A stretch of 20,440 nt of DNA. Origin: JAYWFX01 sp043778575 (GTDB lineage: Bacteria; Patescibacteriota; JACMRA01). The position numbers and the translations under genes were made by a program. Each line of letters begins with the position of its first letter. The first letter of the stretch is position 1. The notes beneath the pieces are model-generated. The model saw only the letters and a list, made by a program, of their open reading frames with translations, was not told the DNA's origin and did no database searches. The stretch is from contig JAYWFX010000070.1 in NCBI GenBank assembly GCA_043778575.1, positions 1 to 20,440 of the forward strand, read 5' to 3'. Shown piece by piece: positions 7,703-14,367 of the stretch.

Positions 7703-7708
7703 ATGATA
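7703..7708 (-). promoter_or_regulatory. Candidate -10 box of the SH3b gene
   Basis: TATCAT on the minus strand, 13 bases before the ATG at 7689, predicts a leader of about 6 bases. No recognisable -35 hexamer lies 16-18 bases further up, so this box stands alone. Confidence 0.3.
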
Positions 7709-7819
7709 AATTGTGTGTATTTTGTTGGGGTTTGTGGATTTGTTTTTTTCGAGGAAAACTTGGAAAGTGGTACCCAGACTTTGCCCTCCTCAGTAGGATA
7801 GTGTAGGGGTGTGACAAGG

Positions 7820-7842
7820 TTGACAACAAGCCTCTATATAAT
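7820..7842 (+). promoter_or_regulatory. Promoter elements of the 2TM/DUF2807 unit
   Basis: A perfect TTGACA (7820-7825) and a perfect TATAAT (7837-7842) precede the ATG at 7859, but with only 11 bases between them, too close to work as one sigma-70-type pair. A GTGACA at 7811-7816 gives a 20-base spacer instead. With TATAAT as the -10, transcription would begin about 10 bases before the ATG. No Shine-Dalgarno sequence is present. Which hexamers are used is open. Confidence 0.4.
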
Positions 7843-7858
7843 CTGCATCCCCCTTATT

Positions 7859-8164
7859 ATGAACGACAACACATATCAGACACTCTCCGACACAGACAGC
7901 TATCAACAAGCTAGAAAACGTGTGCGTGAACTACGTAAATATTACACATCAATCGCCTCATTTTTTGGTGTCAATGCACTGCTGTATGGTATTAACTTTG
8001 TCACTTCAGGAGGTATTACATGGGCATATTGGGTGACGTTTGGTTGGGGTATCGGGATGTTATTCTATTCGGTTCAGGTGTTTTTTGTAGGGGGTAAATT
8101 TTGGGATGATTGGGAAAATAGACAGATTGAAAAAATGCTCAACAAGGATCAAGATAAAAAATAG
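7859..8164 (+). CDS. 2TM domain protein
   Basis: 101 residues from the ATG at 7859; the upstream in-frame ATG-less extension to 7811 would run through the TATAAT box. The pattern matches the small 2TM domain family (PF13239): a basic amphipathic helix (ARKRVRELRKYYTSIASFF), then two membrane helices (about GVNALLYGINFV and WAYWVTFGWGIGMLFYSVQVFF, with the typical WG.G segment), and a closing charged helix WENRQIEKML. Family members are small inner-membrane proteins, sometimes attached to sensor kinases; their role alone is unknown. The stop is separated from the next ATG by a single base, so this gene and the DUF2807 gene are almost certainly one transcript and may share a function. Confidence 0.75.
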   Translation: MNDNTYQTLSDTDSYQQARKRVRELRKYYTSIASFFGVNALLYGINFVTSGGITWAYWVTFGWGIGMLFYSVQVFFVGGKFWDDWENRQIEKMLNKDQDKK

Positions 8165-8165
8165 T

Positions 8166-8948
8166 ATGTCTATAAAAAATTTCTCTCTATTGATGGTGGT
8201 CGTGTTTTCGGTGTTGGTGCTGGTCAGTGGATTCTTTGCTTTCTCCTCAATCGGGGTGAGTTTTAGTGATCTTTCAAATATTCAATACAACAACAAATCC
8301 CTAGCAAACGGCACCAGCAAAACCTACACTCTAAACAATTTTTCGCAGGTCGAGTTTAAAACCTTTGGGAATCTTAGTTTGGTGAAATCGGATAAAAATG
8401 AGCTCAAAATCGAATCAGACAAAGACTATATCGACAAACTTCAACCATCTCAAATCGGAAAAACAATATATATCGACTCACCAAAGCTCAACATAAAATT
8501 TTGGCAAAAACCCAATGAGGTTATGTACACACTATACTACAATGGTCAGCTAGAAAAAATCGACGTACGTGGCAGTGGTGATATAACGGCTTTTGATGTG
8601 GCTAGTAGTGATCTCAAGCTGAGTGTCTTTGGATCGGGTGATATCACCGTTCGTCAAGCAAAAATCGAGACTCTGGGTGTGCTGATTGCTGGTTCAGGAA
8701 ATATAAAGCTCGATGGTGAGTGCAAACGGTCTGATGTAGAAATATCAGGTTCGGGTGACGTGGTTGCTGGTGATATGAAATGTGCAGAAGGATCAGCGGT
8801 CGTCAAAGGTTCGGGTAATTCTCTGGTAAATATCTCAGATAAACTCAAAGCAAGTGTGTTTGGATCAGGAAATATAGATTACGCAGGTCAACCAAGAATT
8901 GATAAAGAAACAAAGGGTAGCGGCGAGATTAGGCAAATCCAACAGTAG
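8166..8948 (+). CDS. DUF2807-type beta-helix exported protein (GIN domain)
   Basis: 260 residues from the ATG at 8166, one base after the 2TM gene. An in-frame extension to 8106 exists but overlaps that gene. Residues about 5-30 are a hydrophobic signal or anchor (FSLLMVVVFSVLVLVSGFF). The body matches the putative auto-transporter adhesin head (GIN, DUF2807) family: an initial FSQVEFKTFGNLSLVKSDKNELKIES, then seven GSG motifs spaced 18-20 residues apart (RGSGDI, FGSGDI, AGSGNI, SGSGDV, KGSGNS, FGSGNI, KGSGEI), each marking one turn of a right-handed parallel beta-helix. Two cysteines sit on neighbouring turns (GECKR, MKCAEG). The function of the family is not settled; a surface structural or sensing role is inferred. 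Its last 20 bases overlap the end of the convergent orphan gene. Confidence 0.82.
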   Translation: MSIKNFSLLMVVVFSVLVLVSGFFAFSSIGVSFSDLSNIQYNNKSLANGTSKTYTLNNFSQVEFKTFGNLSLVKSDKNELKIESDKDYIDKLQPSQIGKTIYIDSPKLNIKFWQKPNEVMYTLYYNGQLEKIDVRGSGDITAFDVASSDLKLSVFGSGDITVRQAKIETLGVLIAGSGNIKLDGECKRSDVEISGSGDVVAGDMKCAEGSAVVKGSGNSLVNISDKLKASVFGSGNIDYAGQPRIDKETKGSGEIRQIQQ

Positions 8949-9912
8949 TACCTAAAATATCTTTGACTCGTTCATTTGATATGGGTGTCGTATGCGAGTG
9001 TATGAAATTCATGGCGTCATTCACGTTTGCTATGCCATAACCACTACGTTTTTGTGATATATAGTCGCCCAATGATTGTATGTTTGTACAGACTTTCCAC
9101 CCAATAGGGTTGCAGGCAAAATATCTGAACACATACACACGTTGCTCGGGGGTGAGCAAGTCATATTTTGGGAACACTGGTAGCTCTGAATCTAATCTGT
9201 TTTCTACTGGATGATGAATATAACATACAAAACATCTTTCGGAAAAATAATGAAATGTCGCTAATATCTCATGCTTGATCAAATACCGTTCGAGTCGATC
9301 TGCATATTCTATAGAGATGTGATTACTGCTTTCATAAAATTCTGATCTATGTCTAAAAGAGTTTTTCTCTAGTTTAAAAACTTGAATATGATCTGGTATT
9401 AGAATTGTGCTACTTGTCCGATAAATATGCTTGTAAACGATAGTATCTGATCTGTCCTCAGCGACTTTACCTGCTAATCTGTGAATTTCTTTACGGTTGG
9501 TGTGTTGATTAGTGTTTACATTAAACGGGTAATCGTAATCTGGATATTTTTTTGCCCAGAGAGTTTTGTCTACTATTGTCGACTTTTGAGTAAAATTTGG
9601 ATCACAGATAAGATACTGGGTAGTGTTTCCAAATGACTTTTGCCCTCGACAGACAAATACCTCACCCTTTTTAAATATCTCAGCTAAATGAATGGTCTGT
9701 GTGTTATCAAAACTCCCATTAACTAAACTTTGGATTGAGATTATATCATAATTTGTCCAATTAAAGACGTTTTCCATGGTTGCCCAAACCCCATTTCGCC
9801 ATTGCATTAATTTGAACGGAAATCCGCCACCTGAGGAATTTTCACCAAATACATTATATTCTACTGCTAAAGGAGATTTTGGTGCTGCATGTATATCTGG
9901 TTCTGCTATCAT
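8929..9912 (-). CDS. Hypothetical protein, family not recognised
   Basis: 327 residues from the ATG at 9910-9912. I see no signal peptide, membrane helix or known motif. It is rich in aromatic residues and Asn/His; the N-terminal third has a glycine loop (GENSSGGGFPF) and tryptophans (MQWRNGVWATM, FNWTNYD), suggesting a globular soluble enzyme or binding domain. The centre has ERCFVCYIHHP, and the C-terminal third LLTPEQRVYVFRYFACNPIGWKVCTN looks helical. Arg codons are a mixture of AGA and CGN, so codon use is not strikingly foreign. It follows pth by 26 bases on the same strand but has its own promoter-like pair inside the end of pth. Its 3' end overlaps the DUF2807 gene by 20 bases. The long uninterrupted frame supports a real gene. 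Confidence 0.65.
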   Translation of the reverse strand: MIAEPDIHAAPKSPLAVEYNVFGENSSGGGFPFKLMQWRNGVWATMENVFNWTNYDIISIQSLVNGSFDNTQTIHLAEIFKKGEVFVCRGQKSFGNTTQYLICDPNFTQKSTIVDKTLWAKKYPDYDYPFNVNTNQHTNRKEIHRLAGKVAEDRSDTIVYKHIYRTSSTILIPDHIQVFKLEKNSFRHRSEFYESSNHISIEYADRLERYLIKHEILATFHYFSERCFVCYIHHPVENRLDSELPVFPKYDLLTPEQRVYVFRYFACNPIGWKVCTNIQSLGDYISQKRSGYGIANVNDAMNFIHSHTTPISNERVKDILGTTVGFA

Positions 9913-9920
9913 CTGCTATT

Positions 9921-9949
9921 ATTTTGGCAGATTTCGTCTTAGTTTGCAA
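9921..9949 (-). promoter_or_regulatory. Candidate leaderless promoter of the 9912 orphan gene
   Basis: On the minus strand TTGCAA (9944-9949), a 17-base spacer and CAAAAT (9921-9926) are followed 8 bases later by the ATG. Each hexamer matches consensus at four positions. The pair overlaps the end of pth, so the orphan gene may be transcribed both from here and by read-through. Confidence 0.35.
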
Positions 9950-10523
9950 GGTCGGAATTGAATATGTTTTGAAGTATTGGAATTGAGTCTGATTCAATCA
10001 GTGATAAGTTTTTGTATAATTCATCAGCTATTTTTTGGTAGTGACTTTGTTCTGTTTGGCTGATACTGCTGAGTACAAATGTCTCACTCTTGAGTCTGTT
10101 TCCTTCGGGTCGGATTCCTATTTTTAGCCTGAGAACATTATCCCTTTTTATTCCAAATGATTCACAGTACTGATAGACTGATATGATGCCATTGTGCCCT
10201 GCTGTGCCGCCGCCTATCGAGAGTTTCTGTGAGTTTACCATCTGGTCGCTGTCGTCTTGGAGCACCAAAAGTCTATCGGGTTTGAGCTTAAAGTAGCTAC
10301 AAAAATCAGCCAAAGGTTGACCACTGGTATTCATGTAGCCATCAGAGTAAACCAGTAGCAGATCATGATCACCACGATGATATTTAGCAAACCAAAAACC
10401 GTTTTTCTTTTGAAGCACTAAGTCCATTTTCTGTGCGAGTAGCTCTAGCACAATTCGACCAGCATTGTGTTTGGTTTTCAGGTATTTTGTTTCATTGTTT
10501 CCAAGCCCGTAGAGAAGTGTCAT
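9939..10523 (-). CDS. pth: Peptidyl-tRNA hydrolase
   Basis: 194 residues, the normal length for bacterial Pth, which cleaves the ester bond of peptidyl-tRNAs released by ribosomes and recycles the tRNA. The active-site set is complete: GLGN (Asn9), KHNAG (catalytic His19, Asn20), YMNTSG (Met64, Asn65), QDDSD (Asp90, equivalent to E. coli Asp93) and GHNGI (His110, Asn111), followed by LRLKIGIRPEG. The start at 10521-10523 is fixed by MTLLYGLGN, which aligns with the family's N-terminus. There is no Shine-Dalgarno sequence; a -10-like box ends 9 bases before the ATG. It is divergent from the acyl-transfer cassette. Confidence 0.95.
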   Translation of the reverse strand: MTLLYGLGNNETKYLKTKHNAGRIVLELLAQKMDLVLQKKNGFWFAKYHRGDHDLLLVYSDGYMNTSGQPLADFCSYFKLKPDRLLVLQDDSDQMVNSQKLSIGGGTAGHNGIISVYQYCESFGIKRDNVLRLKIGIRPEGNRLKSETFVLSSISQTEQSHYQKIADELYKNLSLIESDSIPILQNIFNSDLAN

Positions 10524-10532
10524 GACAGTGCA

Positions 10533-10561
10533 ATTTCAGCAAAGAGTGTTGAGCTAGTCAA
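10533..10561 (-). promoter_or_regulatory. Predicted leaderless promoter of pth
   Basis: On the minus strand TTGACT (10556-10561), exactly 17 bases, then TGAAAT (10533-10538), then 9 bases to the ATG of pth. Initiation 6-7 bases after the -10 leaves a leader of 2-3 bases. The -35 matches at five of six positions, the -10 at four. Confidence 0.45.
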
Positions 10562-10577
10562 ATGAGTGAACAGAATA

Positions 10578-10605
10578 TTGACAAATAAAATATTAAAAAC
10601 ATAGT
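10578..10605 (+). promoter_or_regulatory. Predicted leaderless promoter of the acyl-transfer cassette
   Basis: A perfect TTGACA (10578-10583), a 16-base A/T-rich spacer and CATAGT (10600-10605, four of six) lie 10 bases before the ATG at 10616. The predicted leader is about 3-4 bases. The in-frame GTG at 10604 would fall inside the -10 box, which supports the ATG as the true start. Confidence 0.5.
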
Positions 10606-10615
10606 GTCACACAAA

Positions 10616-12016
10616 ATGCCATTTAGTACTTTAGTCTTTATTTTTGGGTTTTTACCCTGTGTTTTACTTCTTAATATTTTGATAAAAAAGAAATATAGCA
10701 ACTACTGGTTAGCTCTAACGAGTCTGTTGTTTTATTTTTGGGGAGAGCAGCAATATGTCTGGGTAATTCTGTTATCAATTTTTGCAAATTATATCTTTGG
10801 TCTACTTATTGATTCCCGTAATACCGTTGTTGGTCGTAGAGTGTTTCTGACCATGGCAATTGTATTCAATGTCGGACTTCTAGGATATTTTAAATACACA
10901 AATTTTATTGTTGATCAGCTGATTGGTACATTTGGTTTTTATAGCACCAATAATCCTATACATCTTCCAATTGGTATTTCCTTTTTTACGTTTGAAGCTA
11001 TAGCATATATTGCTGATGTTTATAGAAAAAAGTCCAAAGCAATGCGTAATCCAGTGCATCTAGCTCTGTATATAGCCATATTTCCACACTTGATAGCTGG
11101 CCCGGTCATACGATTTCATGATGTTGAAAAGCAACTCTTGGAAAGAACAGTCGAGTTTGATGATTTTGTGTATGGCTTAAAGCGGTTTATCATCGGATTA
11201 GCAAAAAAAGTTCTGATAGCAAACAATGTCGCACTGTTAGCTGACCAAGTATTCAATAACCCATCGGTATATTCTGGGTCAAATGTGTTTTGGATAGGTT
11301 TGGTAGCATATACTGTGCAGCTATATTTTGACTTTTCAGGGTACTCAGAGATGGCGGTTGGACTAGGATATATGTTGGGTTTTAGATTTATTGAAAACTT
11401 TAATTTTCCGTATATTTCAAAATCCGTCCAAGAGTTTTGGAGGAGGTGGAATATTTCTCTCGGCAATTGGTTCAAGGATTATATCTATATACCACTAGGT
11501 GGGAGTAAAAAAGGAATTGTGCGAACATATTTTAATTTGTTTGTTGTTTTTTTGATTACAGGAATATGGCATGGTGCTGGATGGAATTTTATATTGTGGG
11601 GATTGTTTAGTTTTGTGTGTATTTTGCTTGAGAAAACACCCCTGAAGAAACTTTTTCAGCTGTTGCCGAGTATATTTCATCACCTGTATTTGCTGTTGGT
11701 AATTTCACTCAGTTGGGTTTTATTTAGAACTAGCTCCATCAAAGACGCTATATATTTTTATCAACAGCTATTTAGTTCACAGTTAGATACGGCATTTTGG
11801 CGGGATGTTGATAATGAACAAAAATTCTTTCTGATTCTGGGAGTGTTCTTGTTATTTCCGATAGTACCGTTTTTTGGAAAGCAACTGACAAGAATGTTTA
11901 ACTTTCCGTTGATAATACTGTTTTTTCAAAATGTCATACTGGGAGTGTATTTTATTCTTAGCATCAGTTATCTCATTACATCGAGTTATAATCCATTTAT
12001 CTATTTTAGGTTTTAA
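10616..12016 (+). CDS. MBOAT-family O-acyltransferase (AlgI/DltB-like)
   Basis: 466 residues from the ATG at 10616; the in-frame GTG four codons upstream lies in the predicted -10. The start MPFSTLVFIFGFLPCVLL is typical of the AlgI branch. Conserved blocks are clear: PIGISFFTFEAIAYIADVYR, FPHLIAGPVIRF, YFDFSGYSEMAVGLGYMLG, EFWRRWNISLGNWFKDYIYIPLGG, and GIWHGAGWNFILWG with the catalytic His319. Family members are polytopic membrane proteins that pass acyl groups from a cytoplasmic donor towards an exported polymer (alginate, teichoic acid, peptidoglycan or other glycans). It heads a three-gene unit: only two bases separate its stop from the next ATG, and that neighbour has the SGNH fold that commonly completes the transfer outside. 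The acceptor polymer cannot be read from sequence. Confidence 0.92.
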   Translation: MPFSTLVFIFGFLPCVLLLNILIKKKYSNYWLALTSLLFYFWGEQQYVWVILLSIFANYIFGLLIDSRNTVVGRRVFLTMAIVFNVGLLGYFKYTNFIVDQLIGTFGFYSTNNPIHLPIGISFFTFEAIAYIADVYRKKSKAMRNPVHLALYIAIFPHLIAGPVIRFHDVEKQLLERTVEFDDFVYGLKRFIIGLAKKVLIANNVALLADQVFNNPSVYSGSNVFWIGLVAYTVQLYFDFSGYSEMAVGLGYMLGFRFIENFNFPYISKSVQEFWRRWNISLGNWFKDYIYIPLGGSKKGIVRTYFNLFVVFLITGIWHGAGWNFILWGLFSFVCILLEKTPLKKLFQLLPSIFHHLYLLLVISLSWVLFRTSSIKDAIYFYQQLFSSQLDTAFWRDVDNEQKFFLILGVFLLFPIVPFFGKQLTRMFNFPLIILFFQNVILGVYFILSISYLITSSYNPFIYFRF

Positions 12017-12018
12017 AT

Positions 12019-13176
12019 ATGCACAGTACTCACACTAAAATGGTAACTGCAAGAATTCTCAACGGGTCTCTGTTGGTTGTAGTTATCCTTGTTATTGGTG
12101 TATCGTTTCTCAACAATATACTAGGGATAGTATCTGACTTTCCATCTACCGAAAAGCGCGTTCTTGCTGTTTGTGGCGATATTAAACGACCTAAAAACCA
12201 GAAGATCATCGATTATATTCGCTCGTTTCCTAGCAGTTTTCCATCTCAGTTTGAGAATTGTTTCAATGATAATTTTGCATTTAGAAATGCTATTGTAGCT
12301 GGCACTAACTATGCTCGATTGATGCTCTTTGATAAGGCAACTGCAAACATAGTATCCAAGGGTAAAAATGATTGGTATTACAACACAGACGCATCAGTCG
12401 TGTCTGCCTACAACGGGTCAAACAAATACACAGACGCTCAAGTAGATAAATGGATTAATGTATTTAAACAAAGAAATGACAAGCTCAACTCCATGAATAT
12501 TCAGTATATTTTAACTATTGTTCCTAACAAGATGACGATGTATCCTGAGCATTTACCTGAAAAATATAAAAACACCACTAATCCAACTCGTCTTGACCAG
12601 TTAAACTCAGTACTGAGTGTAGACAAATCTCTGGATTATATCAACGTCAAACCAGATTTAATATCATTGAAGTCAACTACCGATGTGTTTTATAGGACAG
12701 ATTCACACTGGAGCCAAGAGGCTGTTTTTCAAACATATTCTAAAATTACAACAACACTAGATTCCAACATTCGTTTCACATTAAAAAATAAGACTGATTA
12801 TACTGTTGCTCGACAAAAAAGATTTTCAGATATGTCTGCTCTTATGGGGCTAACGAAATTTTTCTATGAATATCCTAATCAATTTACTCCGAATTTTAGT
12901 GAGGTTGGAGTGAGAATTAGCCCTGACTTTAATCAAAAGAAATCTGGAAATAAAATTTATGAAGAATATGAACATCGAAATGCTTCACTAATAGATATGG
13001 ATTCTGTGGTTGTCTTTGGAGATTCATACACTGATGAACTGCGACCATTTTTAGCCAATAGTTTTAGTGAGGTTAATTTTTTGAAGACTGCAGAGGATTT
13101 CGATTTTGGATATATAGATGAACACAAACCAAAGGTGGTAATTCAGATATTCAATGAATCAAATCTGGTTAATTAA
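12019..13176 (+). CDS. AlgJ/AlgX-like SGNH (DHHW-type) acyltransferase partner
   Basis: 385 residues. An N-terminal hydrophobic helix at about residues 13-33 (SLLVVVILVIGVSFL) anchors an extracytoplasmic domain. The C-terminal domain carries the catalytic elements of the AlgJ/AlgX/DHHW branch of SGNH hydrolases: DSHW at residues 228-231 (Asp and His) and VVFGDSY with the nucleophilic Ser336; VIQIFNESNLV near the end matches the closing strand. NDNFAFRN at about 88-95 is the usual segment before the catalytic domain. In AlgI-AlgJ-type pairs this protein takes the acyl group from the MBOAT partner and places it on the polymer. Translation is probably coupled, with two bases between the genes; an internal ATG at 12040 is an alternative start. 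The sequence is diverged, so the exact subgroup is unclear. Confidence 0.8.
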   Translation: MHSTHTKMVTARILNGSLLVVVILVIGVSFLNNILGIVSDFPSTEKRVLAVCGDIKRPKNQKIIDYIRSFPSSFPSQFENCFNDNFAFRNAIVAGTNYARLMLFDKATANIVSKGKNDWYYNTDASVVSAYNGSNKYTDAQVDKWINVFKQRNDKLNSMNIQYILTIVPNKMTMYPEHLPEKYKNTTNPTRLDQLNSVLSVDKSLDYINVKPDLISLKSTTDVFYRTDSHWSQEAVFQTYSKITTTLDSNIRFTLKNKTDYTVARQKRFSDMSALMGLTKFFYEYPNQFTPNFSEVGVRISPDFNQKKSGNKIYEEYEHRNASLIDMDSVVVFGDSYTDELRPFLANSFSEVNFLKTAEDFDFGYIDEHKPKVVIQIFNESNLVN

Positions 13177-13215
13177 AATAATGAACTAAACGCAAATAAT
13201 TAAGGTACAAACAAT

Positions 13216-14343
13216 ATGTTCAAAAGTTTTTTACGCGGTGATAAGTTATTGATTCTTCGTGGGTTAGCTTGCTTAGCTGTGGTTATTCAGCATGCTGGGC
13301 CTCCTAGAGATTTTCTCTATGTGTCTGGTAGGGATTTGAGCTGGTTTATGTGGGTCAATGCGGGATCGGCTGTGAGTATATTTTTTGTGCTATCGGGGTA
13401 TTTGATGGGCAAGGCATTTTTTGCAAATAGATATAGTCTTAGTTTTTCTGGTGTCAAAAAGTTTTATATTGCTCGGGCAATGCGACTCCTTCCGCTGTAT
13501 TATTTTGTTGTTCTCACTCTAGCTCTCTTTTACAATGGTAGTTTTATTGATGTTCAGAACTGGAAATCTATAGTCAAATTACTGACCTTTAGCTACAACC
13601 ACACAGATCTCAATACTGCATTTTGGACGTTGGCTGTCGAAGTCCAATTCTATCTGCTAGTCCCATTGTTGTTTTGGATATTTCAATCAAATATAAAGCG
13701 TAGACTTCTCAGTATAATTTGCTTGTTGGTGGTGTTTGTGTTTGGTGTATTTCAGAGACTTGTACCAGAATTTTGGCTATTTACTCCAGCTATTATTCGA
13801 AATTCAAACCTAGCCCATAACTTAGATATTTTTGTGTGCGGATTTTTGCTCTATCCGATTCTATCCCACTACAAAAACCTCAATACACTATGTAAGAATT
13901 ATATTTGGGCTGTTATTCCGTTGTCATTTGTCTTTTTACTCGGCGATAGTTACTTGCATTACAACGAAGTTTCTCAATCACGTATAATTCAGCATACACT
14001 ACTCATCTCGAGTTCTATTGCTACGGGCTTTGCCCTGATATATATCTATCTAGTAGAAAGTCAAGAATATCTCAAAACGCCAGAAAAAAATCATAGAACA
14101 CCCCATGATAAACCAAAGACAACGGTATTGGAGTGGGTTGGCAAGCTTTCGTTTGGGATTTATGTATGGCATTTTCCGATTCTAGCTGCCGTAGGAACTC
14201 GTTATCCAGCCATGAACGGTGAAGTGTATCCATATTTTAGAAAACTCGGGATTACGTTAATATTGTCTGTATTATACGCATTTGTCACTCATATAGCCAT
14301 CGAAAACTATTTTGTAAAAAAAAGAAACACAGTGAAAGCCTAA
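13216..14343 (+). CDS. Acyltransferase-3 family membrane protein (OafA/YrhL-like)
   Basis: 375 residues with about ten membrane helices. The AT3 hallmarks are present: LRGLACLAVVIQHAG near the N-terminus (Arg15 and the catalytic-type His26), FFVLSGYLMGK, RAMRLLPLYYFV (the R.(R/L)RL.P motif), FWTLAVEVQFYLLVPLLF (WTL..E..FYL) and LSFGIYVWHFPIL near the C-terminus. There is no fused SGNH domain, so it resembles stand-alone AT3 proteins that O-acylate glycans or lipids. It is the third gene of the cassette, 39 bases after the SGNH gene. AAGG lies 10 bases before the ATG, one of the few plausible ribosome binding sites in the window and fitting for an operon-internal gene. Its stop lies in a small tandem duplication. 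Acyl donor and substrate are unknown. Confidence 0.9.
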   Translation: MFKSFLRGDKLLILRGLACLAVVIQHAGPPRDFLYVSGRDLSWFMWVNAGSAVSIFFVLSGYLMGKAFFANRYSLSFSGVKKFYIARAMRLLPLYYFVVLTLALFYNGSFIDVQNWKSIVKLLTFSYNHTDLNTAFWTLAVEVQFYLLVPLLFWIFQSNIKRRLLSIICLLVVFVFGVFQRLVPEFWLFTPAIIRNSNLAHNLDIFVCGFLLYPILSHYKNLNTLCKNYIWAVIPLSFVFLLGDSYLHYNEVSQSRIIQHTLLISSSIATGFALIYIYLVESQEYLKTPEKNHRTPHDKPKTTVLEWVGKLSFGIYVWHFPILAAVGTRYPAMNGEVYPYFRKLGITLILSVLYAFVTHIAIENYFVKKRNTVKA

Positions 14344-14362
14344 AAACAGTGAAAGCTTAAAA
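14329..14362 (+). repeat. 17-base tandem duplication across the AT3 stop codon
   Basis: ACAGTGAAAGCCTAAAA (14329-14345) is followed at once by a copy with one substitution (14346-14362, C to T). The first copy contains the TAA stop of the acyltransferase-3 gene. The second lies in the 24-base gap before the convergent uvrA stop. It looks like a recent local slippage or duplication event. Confidence 0.8.
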
Positions 14363-14367
14363 AACTA

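Noticed and set aside
10604..10615. GTG at 10604 as the MBOAT start
   Set aside because: It lies within the predicted -10 box, and MPFSTLVFIF from the ATG at 10616 matches the usual family start.
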